From assembly GCA_016295275.1 (NCBI GenBank), contig JAEDLN010000002.1:1-62520 (forward strand): a stretch of 62,520 nucleotides of DNA, read 5' to 3'. Every line of letters starts with the position of its first letter. Positions within the stretch are counted from its first letter, which is position 1. The DNA is from Kiritimatiellia bacterium (GTDB lineage Bacteria > Verrucomicrobiota > Kiritimatiellia > RFP12 > UBA3636). Under the pieces are notes generated by a model. The model did no database searches, had not been told where the DNA came from, and was given only the letters and a program-made list of their open reading frames with translations. Below, one piece after another: positions 34,895 through 43,545 of this stretch. Made by a program: the position numbers and the translations under genes.

Positions 34895-35395
34895 CTAGAC
34901 AGACTCCGCCTTACGATACTGTGCAATCAAGCCCGCAACTTGCTTCGTTGTCGCACGTCCATGTACGTTGCCATTGATAACAACGACAGGGGCGAGACCG
35001 CAACAACCCAAGCAACGGACCGCCTCAATCGAGAAAGCGCCATCCCCCGTCGTCGCATTCACACCAACGCCGAGTTGTTTTTCGAACTCAAGCAGAATGT
35101 CTTCTCCACCGCGCAAATAGCAAGCCGTGCCCATGCAGACTTGAATTTTGTTGCGTCCGGCCTTCTGCAATTTGAAAAAATTGTAGAAGGTGACCACACC
35201 ATAGATCTTGGCCAAAGATACATGCAGTTGCTTGGAAATCTCAATGGCTATTTCACGCGGAATATAGCCATAGATTTCCTGAACTTGGTGAAGAATCATA
35301 ATCAGGTTTCCCTGCTTGTCCTTCCATTCGTCAATGAACGCCTGAAGGACAGGCGTCATTTGAACGATATCATTCGCATTTTGAGAATCGCTCAC
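34895..35395 (-). CDS. hndA: Hydrogenase NuoE-like subunit (HndA/HydC)
   Basis: The 166-residue [2Fe-2S] subunit passes electrons within the bifurcating or NADP-reducing hydrogenase. It shows the NuoE signatures IYGYIPREIAIEIS, GVVTFYNFF, the first cysteine pair in CMGTACYLRGG and the second in RCLGCCGLAPVVVING. The start codon is GTG at 35395, supported by GGAG about 8 bases upstream. It is the first gene of the five-gene operon; the 5' leader of the mRNA contains a small CCTGT/ACAGG hairpin (35441-35460). Confidence 0.95.
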   Translation of the reverse strand: MSDSQNANDIVQMTPVLQAFIDEWKDKQGNLIMILHQVQEIYGYIPREIAIEISKQLHVSLAKIYGVVTFYNFFKLQKAGRNKIQVCMGTACYLRGGEDILLEFEKQLGVGVNATTGDGAFSIEAVRCLGCCGLAPVVVINGNVHGRATTKQVAGLIAQYRKAESV

Positions 35396-36262
35396 GTAAA
35401 ACTCCGTAAAGGATGAACTAGTCAGTGTGAAAAAGAAAACAGCCTGTAAGAACAGGTTGCACCCGTCGACTCGGCAATTTTAGTGGAAAAAAGAAAACCA
35501 GAAAGTCACCGAGGAAACTGCCCTATTTTCTCATATTTTTGGAATGTAATCAAGATAAAAATATTGAGACAATCCCCACGTTAATTGCAATTTGAAATAC
35601 CCCTACTCCTGGGATATTTACTCTGACAGGGGGGGAACGGGGGGCGTGTTGACTTTCGTCGGACAAGGGGCGGGATGATGGGTGGCTGCCGATCGACACC
35701 CTCCCCGGAGAGGGAGCATTTGCTTTTGGATGACGGTTCGTTTCGGGATATCCCCCCTTTTTTTTTCGACGAAGATGATGGGGCAGTCTGACAAACAGCC
35801 GTTATCCGCATCCCGCGAACCGGTTCACGATCCATCCGTTCCTCCTCGGGCAGGAGTGTTAACGGGCGGTGACAAGGCTATCCCAAAAAAGAAGAAGAAG
35901 AACGGCCTCTCCGCGAAGGAGCCGGGGAGACGAACAAGAAAACGCCCTTTTTTGAGAACCGAGAGCAACATAGATGTCGATGAAAACCCGAAAAACGACT
36001 CAGAGACGGAACGTGGGTCTATTGCGCCAAAATCCCCTCGCCCGACATCGAAACCGCACAAGTTTTTTGGCGATTCTCGGATAGCTTCATTCCGCGCGAT
36101 TATCCGAAAGGAAAAATCCGCGACATTGTGTTGCAGCATATCCGTCTCGGCTAAATGGCATCACTCACTTCTCAATTCCCAAACTTCAGATTGACTTCCG
36201 AAATACAAGTTTCGTTATGACGCGGCGAAAAAAAATTAACCGATCCTAAAGCCGGACACTTT
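35396..36262. other. Intergenic upstream of the hydrogenase operon
   Basis: About 870 bases without a convincing gene. The two overlapping open frames here are low-complexity, one of them running through a run of phenylalanine/lysine codons (35880-35900), and show no homology that I recognise. The part next to hndA (35400-35600) is AT-rich and should hold the operon promoter, with TTGATT and AAAATA/GAAAAT as weak candidates. I see no clear Rex-type operator. Confidence 0.4.
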
Positions 36263-36652
36263 TCAGCGGGAATTTTTCGTTCTTGAGATGATCTTTTCCG
36301 TTGATTTCAATGCAGGAGCCCCTTCCATCGTTTTCCCGTTTGCGCGATGTATACTCTCTTCTGCGCACCGTCGCAAAATTGAGTCTGATGATTTGCAATA
36401 TTGAACCCCACGCGTAATTTTGCAGAGACTGGTTTGCAGATTCCGGGCAATTGTGCGTTGTGGAACACCCGACAAGAGTTCTTTCATCAAAGCCCACCGT
36501 TTTGCAAAATCCACGCATTCCTTCGTGGTGCAAATCTCCCTGAGAAAGCGGGAAACCTCCTCTTTGGTTTGCAGAGACGACAAAACGGAAGACAATTCCG
36601 ACCATTCTTTCTCAAATTGTTGGAAGGCACAGACTTGACTTTCTCTTTTCAT
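36263..36652 (-). CDS. TrpR-family DNA-binding protein
   Basis: The protein of about 129 residues has the Trp-repressor helix-turn-helix: FAKRWALMKELLSGVPQRTIA followed by LQTSLCKITRG, matching the TrpR/YerC pattern. An N-terminal helix (FEKEWSELSSVLSSL) precedes it, and the C-terminal tail of about 45 residues is charged and non-conserved, longer than classical TrpR (108 residues). It could respond to tryptophan or belong to the wider YerC-like group of unknown ligand. It starts 24-33 bases after the OppB permease gene. No trp biosynthesis gene is nearby. Confidence 0.7.
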   Translation of the reverse strand: MKRESQVCAFQQFEKEWSELSSVLSSLQTKEEVSRFLREICTTKECVDFAKRWALMKELLSGVPQRTIARNLQTSLCKITRGVQYCKSSDSILRRCAEESIHRANGKTMEGAPALKSTEKIISRTKNSR

Positions 36653-36685
36653 ATGTTGCAATCCTATTCTCCAACCGCATTTTTG

Positions 36686-37612
36686 TCATCTTTCGACAAG
36701 GCGAATCTGCGGATCAATCCAAGCGCAAATCAAATCAGCTAGCAGATTGGAAATCTGATATAAAACGGCTCCCAAAACGACGACCGCCCGAAGCGTTGGG
36801 AAATCGCTTGCGTTGACCGCATTCAGACCAATCCCTCCCAAGCCGGGAATGCCGAAAAAGCTTTCCAGAAGAATGCTACCGGTAAAGAGAAAAGGAACGG
36901 CCAAGCTCACATTTGTGACAACCGGAACCAAACTGTTTTTCAAAATATGCAAAAACAGAATACGTGTGGGGGAAAGTCCCTTCGCAATTGCGGTTCGAAC
37001 ATATGGTTTTCTCATCTCGTCCAACACTACCGTTCGATAGAAACGAGCGTCGGGCCCCAGTCCACTGACAACACCAATCAGTACGGGCAATAACAGATAT
37101 GTCCAGTTTGCAAATCCCCAAAGCGGAAACAGCGCGAGGCGGTAAGCAAGAAAATACTGGCCTGCCGTTACCCAAATAACATAGTTGACGCTCATCAAGA
37201 CCGTCGTTCCGCCGAGCATCCAACGATCAAAGCGTTTTCCGGCATGAGCCGCACAAAGCAGCCCGATCGATAACGCTAAAACCGTACCCAAAATCAAAAT
37301 GGGAACAGTAAGCGAGAGTGATACGCCGACACCATCCCGTAAGACAGACCAGACAGGAATCTTATATTCGATCGATTCCCCGAAATCTCCTCTGCACAAA
37401 TCACCCAAATAGGAAAGATATTGAACAATCAGCGGTCGATCGTATCCGAACTGATGATCATATTCCGCCAAAGCCTCCGCGGATGCATTCTTTCCAAGAA
37501 CCAATGCCGCCGGAGAGCCGCCTACCACCGAAAAGAGAAAAAAAGTGAGAAGCGTCACCCCGAACAGAGTCGGCAAAGTTTGCAATATCCGTTTTATAAT
37601 GTAACCACGCAT
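36686..37612 (-). CDS. Orphan OppB/DppB-type ABC permease
   Basis: The 308-residue membrane protein is a binding-protein-dependent transport permease of the oligopeptide/nickel class. It has the family N-terminus (YIIKRILQTLPTLFGVTLLTFFL), the GDFGESIEYKIPV loop, six membrane helices and the EAA-type loop near AIAKGLSPTRILFLHILKNS. The usual partners (OppA binding protein, OppC permease, OppD/F ATPases) are absent on either side; the only neighbour on the strand is the TrpR-like gene. It must pair with subunits encoded elsewhere or be a leftover of a decayed operon. Confidence 0.88.
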   Translation of the reverse strand: MRGYIIKRILQTLPTLFGVTLLTFFLFSVVGGSPAALVLGKNASAEALAEYDHQFGYDRPLIVQYLSYLGDLCRGDFGESIEYKIPVWSVLRDGVGVSLSLTVPILILGTVLALSIGLLCAAHAGKRFDRWMLGGTTVLMSVNYVIWVTAGQYFLAYRLALFPLWGFANWTYLLLPVLIGVVSGLGPDARFYRTVVLDEMRKPYVRTAIAKGLSPTRILFLHILKNSLVPVVTNVSLAVPFLFTGSILLESFFGIPGLGGIGLNAVNASDFPTLRAVVVLGAVLYQISNLLADLICAWIDPQIRLVER

Positions 37613-37904
37613 TTGAGAAGTTTATCCTATACAAAATACCATAAAGTCTCAAGGTGAAATCGCCGGGCAGCAACATTTACGCATATAGCGTTTCGCCCGT
37701 GACATGCACTATGTCGCATTTCTTGAAATGTCATTCCTGCGGATGCGAGCAAGCCGAGCAAGCTACTTCAGAAACGCCCTCTCACATCGAATGAGGAATC
37801 GAATGACTTACGCATGTGCCGAGCGAAAAGAGGCGGCGGCTCAGTCCATTGCTTGTTAGCAACCTGCATTCCGGATGAAGAATCCTATCCGGCGAATGAA
37901 AAAA
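37613..37904. other. Intergenic, nothing recognised
   Basis: Between the permease start and the tRNA-His terminator there is no gene, RNA or repeat that I can support. The permease promoter should lie here but no strong hexamer pair stands out. Confidence 0.5.
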
Positions 37905-37932
37905 AGCCGTTCCTCAAGAAGAAGGAACGGCT
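37905..37932 (-). terminator. Terminator of tRNA-His
   Basis: A perfect 10-bp stem AGCCGTTCCT/AGGAACGGCT with an 8-base loop is followed on the minus strand by seven T, a few bases after the tRNA 3' end. Confidence 0.85.
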
Positions 37933-37939
37933 CGAAAAA

Positions 37940-38016
37940 TGGGGCGAGAAACGGGGCACGATCCCGTAACACCCAGATCCACAATCTGGTGCTCTACCAA
38001 TTGAGCTATTCTCGCC
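37940..38016 (-). tRNA. tRNA-His (anticodon GTG)
   Basis: The minus strand folds into a cloverleaf with the anticodon loop TTGTGGA (anticodon GTG), acceptor GCGAGAA/TTCTCGC, an encoded extra G at position -1 opposite C73, and an encoded CCA. The -1 G:C73 pair is the hallmark of tRNA-His. Confidence 0.95.
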
Positions 38017-38039
38017 ATCCGAAGATGTAACGAGGCGAA

Positions 38040-38068
38040 AGTCTATCAAAACCGTTTCCGGAAAGCAA
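38040..38068 (-). promoter_or_regulatory. Promoter of tRNA-His
   Basis: On the minus strand -35 TTGCTT (38063-38068) and -10 TAGACT (38040-38045) are spaced by 17 bases, 23 bases upstream of the tRNA. Confidence 0.7.
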
Positions 38069-38151
38069 GCGAAAAAAAAGAATCTCTTTTGCGTTCCTCC
38101 TGCTGCATTGCGAAAAAAGCTTTGTATTACGGATTTTCGATGGATTTCAAA

Positions 38152-38691
38152 TTAGGAAAGCTGTGCCTCCGACGTTTCAATCTCCAAAAGTCGTGCCCGT
38201 ATCCAGACTTCAAGCTCTGGCATTTCTTCTTCCGTAAACACCGGAACGTTAGGATAGCGAAGCCGAATTTGACGCACCAATTCACCAGGGGCTATTCCAA
38301 TTTCCGAACCGGCGGCATCGTGAAGTACAGATTCTCGTCCGCAGCTCGGAGAGCGGGCTTTCAGCAAAAACGCAACCGGAGGAAGTTCGCCAAACTGTTC
38401 CAAAATCCGTCTGCAGGCTATCCTCAACTTCGGCGTGACATCCATCCTTGATTCTCGTCGCCAAATTTCCGGTATTGCCTTCCCAACCGAATCCGGTTGA
38501 ACAATTTCTATTGATGGGCGAGGCGTACCGAATCCTGCCGCAACCTCTGGACATGCCGAAAGAATTCGCACATGCGGACCGAAATCAGGCACATCGACTT
38601 TCTTGCTTTTCCCATCGTAACGGCAAGTATCACCAAGTAGACAGCGACTTACATACAGCGTCATAAACGATTGACTTTTCTTCATTTGCAT
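38152..38691 (-). CDS. DUF523 family protein
   Basis: This protein of about 179 residues belongs to DUF523, a conserved cysteine-containing family of unknown function. The family motifs are VSRCLLGDTCRYDG, ACPEVAAGFGTPRP and LKARSPSCGRES, which place several cysteines that could form a metal or Fe-S site. The ATG at 38691 is chosen because GGAG lies about 7 bases upstream on the minus strand; ATG at 38685 and 38664 are also in frame. The C-terminal part (VPVFTEEEMPELE) is standard. Confidence 0.88.
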   Translation of the reverse strand: MQMKKSQSFMTLYVSRCLLGDTCRYDGKSKKVDVPDFGPHVRILSACPEVAAGFGTPRPSIEIVQPDSVGKAIPEIWRRESRMDVTPKLRIACRRILEQFGELPPVAFLLKARSPSCGRESVLHDAAGSEIGIAPGELVRQIRLRYPNVPVFTEEEMPELEVWIRARLLEIETSEAQLS

Positions 38692-38828
38692 TCCCATCTC
38701 CTGAAAAACATCGCGGCTTTTACGATGGATACCGAAACGCCGCTTCATTTCTCCGCCACGCTACTCCGGAAAAGATGCCACGTCAAGCCTTTCCCCTATC
38801 CTGTCGTATCGTGCGAATACAATTGAAT

Positions 38829-39053
38829 CTAGCTTCGGGTCAATGAATCATCGCGGACAATCTTCGGTTTCGCCTTGCCGGCCAGAATGAGAATCTTCTT
38901 TCCATTTCGATATACGTGCAACTGCCTGTTTCGAACCGTAGCCGTCAAGGTCTCATCCGTTTGTATGGCTTGCCATATCGAATGGTAAATACCGTCAGGT
39001 TCAAATAGTTTCTTTTGAAGATGTGAGCACATATTGGTTATGTCTATTTTCAT
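38829..39053 (-). CDS. Small hypothetical protein
   Basis: This 74-residue protein starts MKIDITNMCSHLQKKLFEP and contains alternating hydrophobic strands (QLHVYRNGKKILILAGKAK). I do not recognise it with certainty. It reads like the N-terminal domain of a longer protein cut short, but no continuation in another frame was found. The start has AGAG close upstream. It is on the same strand as the DUF523 gene, 137 bases before it. Confidence 0.45.
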   Translation of the reverse strand: MKIDITNMCSHLQKKLFEPDGIYHSIWQAIQTDETLTATVRNRQLHVYRNGKKILILAGKAKPKIVRDDSLTRS

Positions 39054-39339
39054 TCTCTATCCATTCAGATTGTTGACAAATACCGCCTTCCACTCTGGGG
39101 GTATTCGTTTGTTGTGTGTGTGGAATAGCGTATTTTTGTATTTGTTCCCCTGTTCGCTCGTTGACGGTCGACCTGTCTGTAGCAGGAGAATTTCTGATGT
39201 CATTTCCATCGGTCCGAAAAACAATCCATACGGTTCTCGCATGTGGCGGCGCGATATTTTGCGATGCTTTTTTCTTTCATTCGCAGTCCGCAAAAGCCTA
39301 GTACCGCATGCAAGACGGAAAGCACCGGCGCACGTTCTG
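39054..39339. other. Intergenic, nothing recognised
   Basis: The stretch between the small hypothetical gene and the FMN reductase gene shows no supported gene. The long plus-strand frame crossing it is antisense to the reductase and has no homology. Confidence 0.5.
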
Positions 39340-39897
39340 TTACCCGATATATTCCAAAAAAGCGTCCACTTGCAATCTCAATTGCTCCTTTTGGGCATCA
39401 GTCAAAATCACACGCCCTTCCGTCCAGGCCTCCTTGTTCAGCTGAATCCCCGTCTGAGGCTCCGCCATCACATCAGCGTGGATATATGGAAGCTTGAGCA
39501 ATTCCGCAAGTTTCTCACGGCATTTGGCAGTAGCCGACGCGCCTCCGGCACCACTAAGAGCTACCTTTTTGTCGTTGATGGCAAGCGGAGTCTTCCGATC
39601 ACCGGCGACGAGCGGACGCGAGAGCCAATCGATGAGATTTTTCAAAGAACTGGGATAGCTGTAATTGTATTCGGGCGAAAATATCCAGATTGCATCTGCC
39701 TCTGCCACTCGTGCTCTCACTCGCGTGACAGCCTCAGGCGCAGGAAACTCGATATCTTGATTCATTATCGGCACGTCCGAATAGTCAAGATATTCCACCG
39801 TTGCACGCCCGTTAAGCATCCGCTCCGCCTCTCCGGCGAGTTTCTTATTGAACGATTCCTTACGAAGGGAACCCACGATAAACAGTATTTTCTTCAT
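39340..39897 (-). CDS. NADPH-dependent FMN reductase-family flavoprotein
   Basis: The 185-residue protein has the flavodoxin-like fold of chromate/quinone/azo reductases: FIVGSLRKESFNKKLA at the phosphate-binding loop, the FSPEYNYSYPSSLKNLIDWLSR signature split around residue 85, and a C-terminal helix. It should reduce FMN, quinones or similar acceptors with NAD(P)H. GGAGAG lies 8 bases upstream of the ATG at 39897, which fixes the start; the longer open frame overlaps the upstream gene. It is 53 bases after the EFR1 gene and probably cotranscribed with it. Confidence 0.9.
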   Translation of the reverse strand: MKKILFIVGSLRKESFNKKLAGEAERMLNGRATVEYLDYSDVPIMNQDIEFPAPEAVTRVRARVAEADAIWIFSPEYNYSYPSSLKNLIDWLSRPLVAGDRKTPLAINDKKVALSGAGGASATAKCREKLAELLKLPYIHADVMAEPQTGIQLNKEAWTEGRVILTDAQKEQLRLQVDAFLEYIG

Positions 39898-39950
39898 TGT
39901 ATTCTCTCCAATTAACGCTTTCGTTGATGATAATCCATGAGCGCATCCGG

Positions 39951-40709
39951 CTAGAGATACAGCTCGTTTTCCTTCCTTGCGGCGCATTCCTTTTGTAGAA
40001 ACAGTGCAGCCAAAAAGTTCATCACAGCTCCAATGTTTCTTACCCCGGACGGACATGCCGATACGCATTTCATACAAGAGATGCATTTGGAAGGGTCCAC
40101 TTTTTGGGGTGCTGAGAGCGGAATGGCATCCGTTGGACATTGCGCTGCGCAAACACCACAATGGTTGCACCCGCGTCTTCCTTTTGGATGTGGCAATCTG
40201 CCGCCTTTCCTGTAAGGTCGATTGCCGGGAACCGATGGCATTGTGCAGTCATTGGTTTGAATCTTGCGCAGGATGTCAGAACCGAATTGACGGAGCGTCT
40301 GCCCATCATCTGCATCGGGGCGCCCCTTACCGTATTTTCGGATAATACTATGTTCGGACACTGCTCCTACAGCGGCTACCACGCGAAACCCCATCTCAGA
40401 CGCCACATCCCGCATCTCAAGCAAAGCGTCTTCGTAGGCACGGTTTCCAAAGACGGCAACCACAACACATTTCGCACCGTTCGGACTCACTGTTCTCAGG
40501 CGTTTCACGGCCAATGTCGGTACACGCCCCGCAAACACAGGCATGGCAATAACAACCAAGTCATCCTTATGGATATAGGGCAACTGAATGTCGGCGGACT
40601 TGATGCAGAGGTCTGTCACGATTCGCTTGCCGCCTATGCCTTGACATAGGATATCGCTCACTCGTCGCGTTCCTCCCGTAGGACTGAAAACAATCTGATG
40701 TATCTTCAT
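39951..40709 (-). CDS. EFR1-type flavodoxin-ferredoxin fusion
   Basis: The 252-residue protein joins a flavodoxin-like domain (FSPTGGTRRVSDIL at the FMN phosphate loop; MPVFAGRVPTLAVKRL) to a C-terminal ferredoxin domain with two [4Fe-4S] motifs (CNHCGVCAAQCPTDAI and CISCMKCVSACPSG). EFR1 proteins are common in gut anaerobes and are thought to shuttle electrons between ferredoxin and flavin acceptors. The following FMN reductase is a likely partner. The linker (residues 150-180) is basic and proline-rich. Confidence 0.9.
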   Translation of the reverse strand: MKIHQIVFSPTGGTRRVSDILCQGIGGKRIVTDLCIKSADIQLPYIHKDDLVVIAMPVFAGRVPTLAVKRLRTVSPNGAKCVVVAVFGNRAYEDALLEMRDVASEMGFRVVAAVGAVSEHSIIRKYGKGRPDADDGQTLRQFGSDILRKIQTNDCTMPSVPGNRPYRKGGRLPHPKGRRGCNHCGVCAAQCPTDAIPLSAPQKVDPSKCISCMKCVSACPSGVRNIGAVMNFLAALFLQKECAARKENELYL

Positions 40710-41175
40710 TTTTATGAGGGTAGTCTTTATGATTTCGAGGGCACCTCATCTGGTTGGCATGCCGTGCCATCCATTGCCGCTTCCATGATGCGTTATGGCG
40801 ATCCCTTCTGCCTGGTCGCCGGCATACGCAACCCGCCATACTGAGAAAAGCCGGAAATGACTTTCAATCGGCGATTATACTCTAGCATATCTCAATTGAC
40901 GACAGTTTTTTTAGAAGCGACTCGCCAAGGCGCCGTTTGCCTTGACGAGCAATCTTTCCACTTTTTTTAATGACAAGAATCAGAATATGGTGATATTCTT
41001 TTTTCAAAAGAAATGGTATTATCATCACTCCGACACTAGGCGGAAAAATCAGAAGGCTCTATCTCGTTAAGGAAGTTGACTGTGGCGATGAACATCAACA
41101 GAAAGACGATTTCCAGTGAGAGATTGAAATGGGCTTCGCGTCTATGAGGTATCCTTCAATTCGTAATGACGTCGT
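40710..41175. other. Intergenic with a hairpin
   Basis: No gene is supported. At 40921-40949 an 11-bp stem with one mismatch (CTCGCCAAGGC pairing with GCCTTGACGAG, 7-base loop) lies between T-rich tracts on both sides and could end transcripts or be part of a small RNA. The plus-strand part after 41040 is the leader of the nuclease-helicase gene. Confidence 0.4.
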
Positions 41176-43263
41176 ATGTCAGCTAATAGATTTTACTACT
41201 CTGATTCCATATCCGGCTTCCTCAATACAGAATCGGAAACGATAATCGGCACGCTTACGCTTGCTTCCCAGCACGATATCAACGACGAAACCTCCAAGTC
41301 GTGGGTAGCGGAGATTGAATCGTTGCGGAACGTGCTTGCGCCATATAAAGACAGGGGTAGTTTGTATTTCGAGTACAATATCCCTCGAATGGGCAGACGC
41401 GCCGATGTCGTCCTCGTCATCGATGAACTCGTCTTCGTTCTTGAATACAAAACTGCCGACAGCAAGTTCTCGCACGAGGCTCGTATGCAAGTCTGGGATT
41501 ATGCGCTCGACCTGAAAAACTTCCAAGAAGGCAGCTTGGAGCGCATTATCATCCCCGTTCTTGTTGCCGAATCTGAAAAAGATAAGCACTGCGTGTTCAA
41601 ACTTCGTCATCTAGAGGATAATGTGTATGAGCCCTTGTTGACAAACAACAATCGTCTCGCCGAGGCGATCTCCATGCCGTTGACTCAGATTCCACATGAC
41701 CTTGTTACGCATTCTGACGAACGTGACGAGCGATGGGCTAAGAGCGGCTACGAACCGACGCCAACCATTATCGAGGCGGCCGTTGCTCTTTACGAAGAAA
41801 ATACCGTCGAAGATATTACGAAGCATGGCGGTGATATTGACAAAGCATCGGCCGAACTTCGTCGAATCATTGATTTTAGCCGGGAGAATCAGCGCAAAGC
41901 CATCTGTTTCATAACCGGTGTTCCTGGCGCCGGCAAGACGCTCATCGGATTAAATACGGCCATCGACCAGTTCAATCGTGGAGAGAAAGCCGTTTACCTT
42001 TCCGGAAATTTCCCGCTCGTTGAAGTTCTGCAAGAAGCATTGACCCGCGACTATGTGCGTCGCGAGAAGATGAAATCCCGGAAAATCAAAGGGTATCGTG
42101 CATGCACCAAGGAGGAAGCTAAGAGTAAGGTCAAGGCCTTCATTCAGATGATTCACCACTACAGAGACCTCTACCTCGAAGGTACAAAGGTGGTCGGCAA
42201 TGAGATTAAGCCAATAGAAGGCTACTTCCGGAGCCATACCGACAAAGCCTACATTCCAGCCGAGCATGTAGCCATTTTCGATGAAGCCCAGCGCGCATGG
42301 ACGGGCGACGAATTGAAGCGATTCATGCGCGAAAAGAAAAGAATCGCGGATTTTCCCTACAGCGAACCGGAATACCTCATCTCCTGCATGAATAGACAAA
42401 CGGATTGGGGTGTCGTGGTTTGTCTTGTGGGAAACGGACAAGCAATCAATAAGGGCGAAGCCGGTTTGACGGAATGGATCGAATCCATCAACAGACGATA
42501 TCGGGATTGGGATGTTTACATGTCCGAGTATCTCATCGAATCTGGCGATGTGAGCAAAGAAGAGCTTGCTTTGGTCAAGCAACAACTGAAACCTCGCGAA
42601 GATCTTCACCTGAAGATGTCGATGCGTTCTTTTCGTTCCGAGAAAGTTAGCATCTTTGTCAACCAGCTTCTGGCATTGCAGCGCGAGGACGCTGCCGCGA
42701 CATTGAAGGAACTTGGCAATTATCCGATTGTGCTGACTCGTTCCTTGGAAACCGCCAAACAATGGTTGCGCGACCATGCCAGAGGCAGCGAGCGATTTGG
42801 TCTTCTTGCCAGCAGCAAGGCAGAACGATTGAAGGCAATCAGCATCAATGTCCGTTATCAACCCGACTTTGTCCATTGGTTTCTTGAAGACGAATCGGAC
42901 ATTCGCTCTTCCAATGCCCTTGAAGACACTCTCACCGAGTTCAAGGTACAAGGTCTCGAAATCGATTGGGCATGTGTGGCATGGGATGCGGACCTTCGCC
43001 TGAACCGAGAGCAAACCGCATGGCAACACTTCCAGTTGCGTTCGGGCGCCAAGTGGCAGAATATCCATAAACCAATCAACCAAACCTATCAAATCAACGC
43101 CTATCGCGTTCTCCTCACGCGAGCGCGCCAAGGCATGGTTATAGTCGTTCCCGAGGGCGACCGTGGAGTACCTCCAGATGATACGCGTAAACCCGAGTGG
43201 TATGACGGGATCTACGGCTATTTGAAATCGATCGGCATAAATGAAATCGAAAGCATATGCTGA
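41176..43263 (+). CDS. Nuclease-helicase protein: PD-(D/E)XK-like domain plus DUF2075 (Schlafen-type) ATPase
   Basis: This 695-residue cytosolic protein has two parts. The N-terminal 200 residues show a nuclease-like core: Glu66 in FEYNIP, Asp77 in RRADVVLV and LEYK at 89-92, the spacing expected for PD-(D/E)XK enzymes. The rest is the DUF2075 helicase region with Walker A TGVPGAGKT near residue 250, Walker B VAIFDEAQRAW, a motif around MSMRSFRSEKV and a C-terminal RVLLTRARQGMVIVVPE motif VI. Such proteins are single-gene candidates for phage defence or nucleic-acid processing; their role is unproven. There are no methylase or partner genes beside it. The gene stands alone between the EFR1 pair and a MerR regulator. 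Confidence 0.85.
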   Translation: MSANRFYYSDSISGFLNTESETIIGTLTLASQHDINDETSKSWVAEIESLRNVLAPYKDRGSLYFEYNIPRMGRRADVVLVIDELVFVLEYKTADSKFSHEARMQVWDYALDLKNFQEGSLERIIIPVLVAESEKDKHCVFKLRHLEDNVYEPLLTNNNRLAEAISMPLTQIPHDLVTHSDERDERWAKSGYEPTPTIIEAAVALYEENTVEDITKHGGDIDKASAELRRIIDFSRENQRKAICFITGVPGAGKTLIGLNTAIDQFNRGEKAVYLSGNFPLVEVLQEALTRDYVRREKMKSRKIKGYRACTKEEAKSKVKAFIQMIHHYRDLYLEGTKVVGNEIKPIEGYFRSHTDKAYIPAEHVAIFDEAQRAWTGDELKRFMREKKRIADFPYSEPEYLISCMNRQTDWGVVVCLVGNGQAINKGEAGLTEWIESINRRYRDWDVYMSEYLIESGDVSKEELALVKQQLKPREDLHLKMSMRSFRSEKVSIFVNQLLALQREDAAATLKELGNYPIVLTRSLETAKQWLRDHARGSERFGLLASSKAERLKAISINVRYQPDFVHWFLEDESDIRSSNALEDTLTEFKVQGLEIDWACVAWDADLRLNREQTAWQHFQLRSGAKWQNIHKPINQTYQINAYRVLLTRARQGMVIVVPEGDRGVPPDDTRKPEWYDGIYGYLKSIGINEIESIC

Positions 43264-43429
43264 CCGCTTGGCATCGATGTGTGAAACAGCAAGTCGGAAT
43301 GGTTTTGCAGCGGAAGTGGCGACTCGTTTGCGTCATGATGTCAAATGGACGCTTTGGGGGTGTTTCAATGTCTACTGTCGGCTGTACAATAAAGTTCAAA
43401 TACAGTTCTCGTTACGTCTTTGAATATAT

Positions 43430-43455
43430 ATTCGATTAACTAATTCGATTAACTA
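43430..43455. repeat. Tandem 13-bp repeat
   Basis: Two exact adjacent copies of ATTCGATTAACTA lie about 90 bases upstream of the MerR-type start codon. They may be a binding site or a chance slippage product. Confidence 0.8.
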
Positions 43456-43476
43456 AAAATATTTTTCCTAACGCTC

Positions 43477-43507
43477 TTGACTCGTCCCTTAGGTCATGCA
43501 TTACTTT
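43477..43507 (+). promoter_or_regulatory. MerR-type promoter candidate with 19-bp spacer
   Basis: -35 TTGACT (43477-43482) and -10 TACTTT (43502-43507) are separated by 19 bases, the long spacer used by MerR-family activators; the spacer centres on CCTTAGG. Autoregulation is likely if this is right. Confidence 0.35.
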
Positions 43508-43545
43508 TGGGATCGAATCCGACAAACAAAGGATTCGCGCATAAC

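Larger units (their letters stand above)
43264..43545. other. Intergenic leader of the MerR-type gene
   Basis: No gene is supported. A perfect tandem duplication of 13 bases (ATTCGATTAACTA twice, 43430-43455) is followed by a MerR-type promoter candidate. Confidence 0.5.

Noticed and set aside
35540..35580. Rex-type operator upstream of hndA
   Set aside because: The AT-rich stretch has TTGTCTCAAT and TTGATTACA but not the paired TTGTGA...TCACAA halves needed for Rex.
35682..36194. Open frame of 170 codons upstream of the hydrogenase operon
   Set aside because: Low complexity with a lysine run and no motif; the opposite strand has an equally poor frame.
39034..39915. Plus-strand open frame of 293 codons
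   Set aside because: Antisense to the FMN reductase, arginine/histidine-rich, no homology seen.
41950..43131. Long minus-strand open frame of 393 codons
   Set aside because: It is antisense to the DUF2075 gene, has no recognisable motif, and its composition mirrors the coding strand.
43430..43455. Tandem repeat as a CRISPR array
   Set aside because: The two copies are directly adjacent with no spacer, and there are no cas genes.
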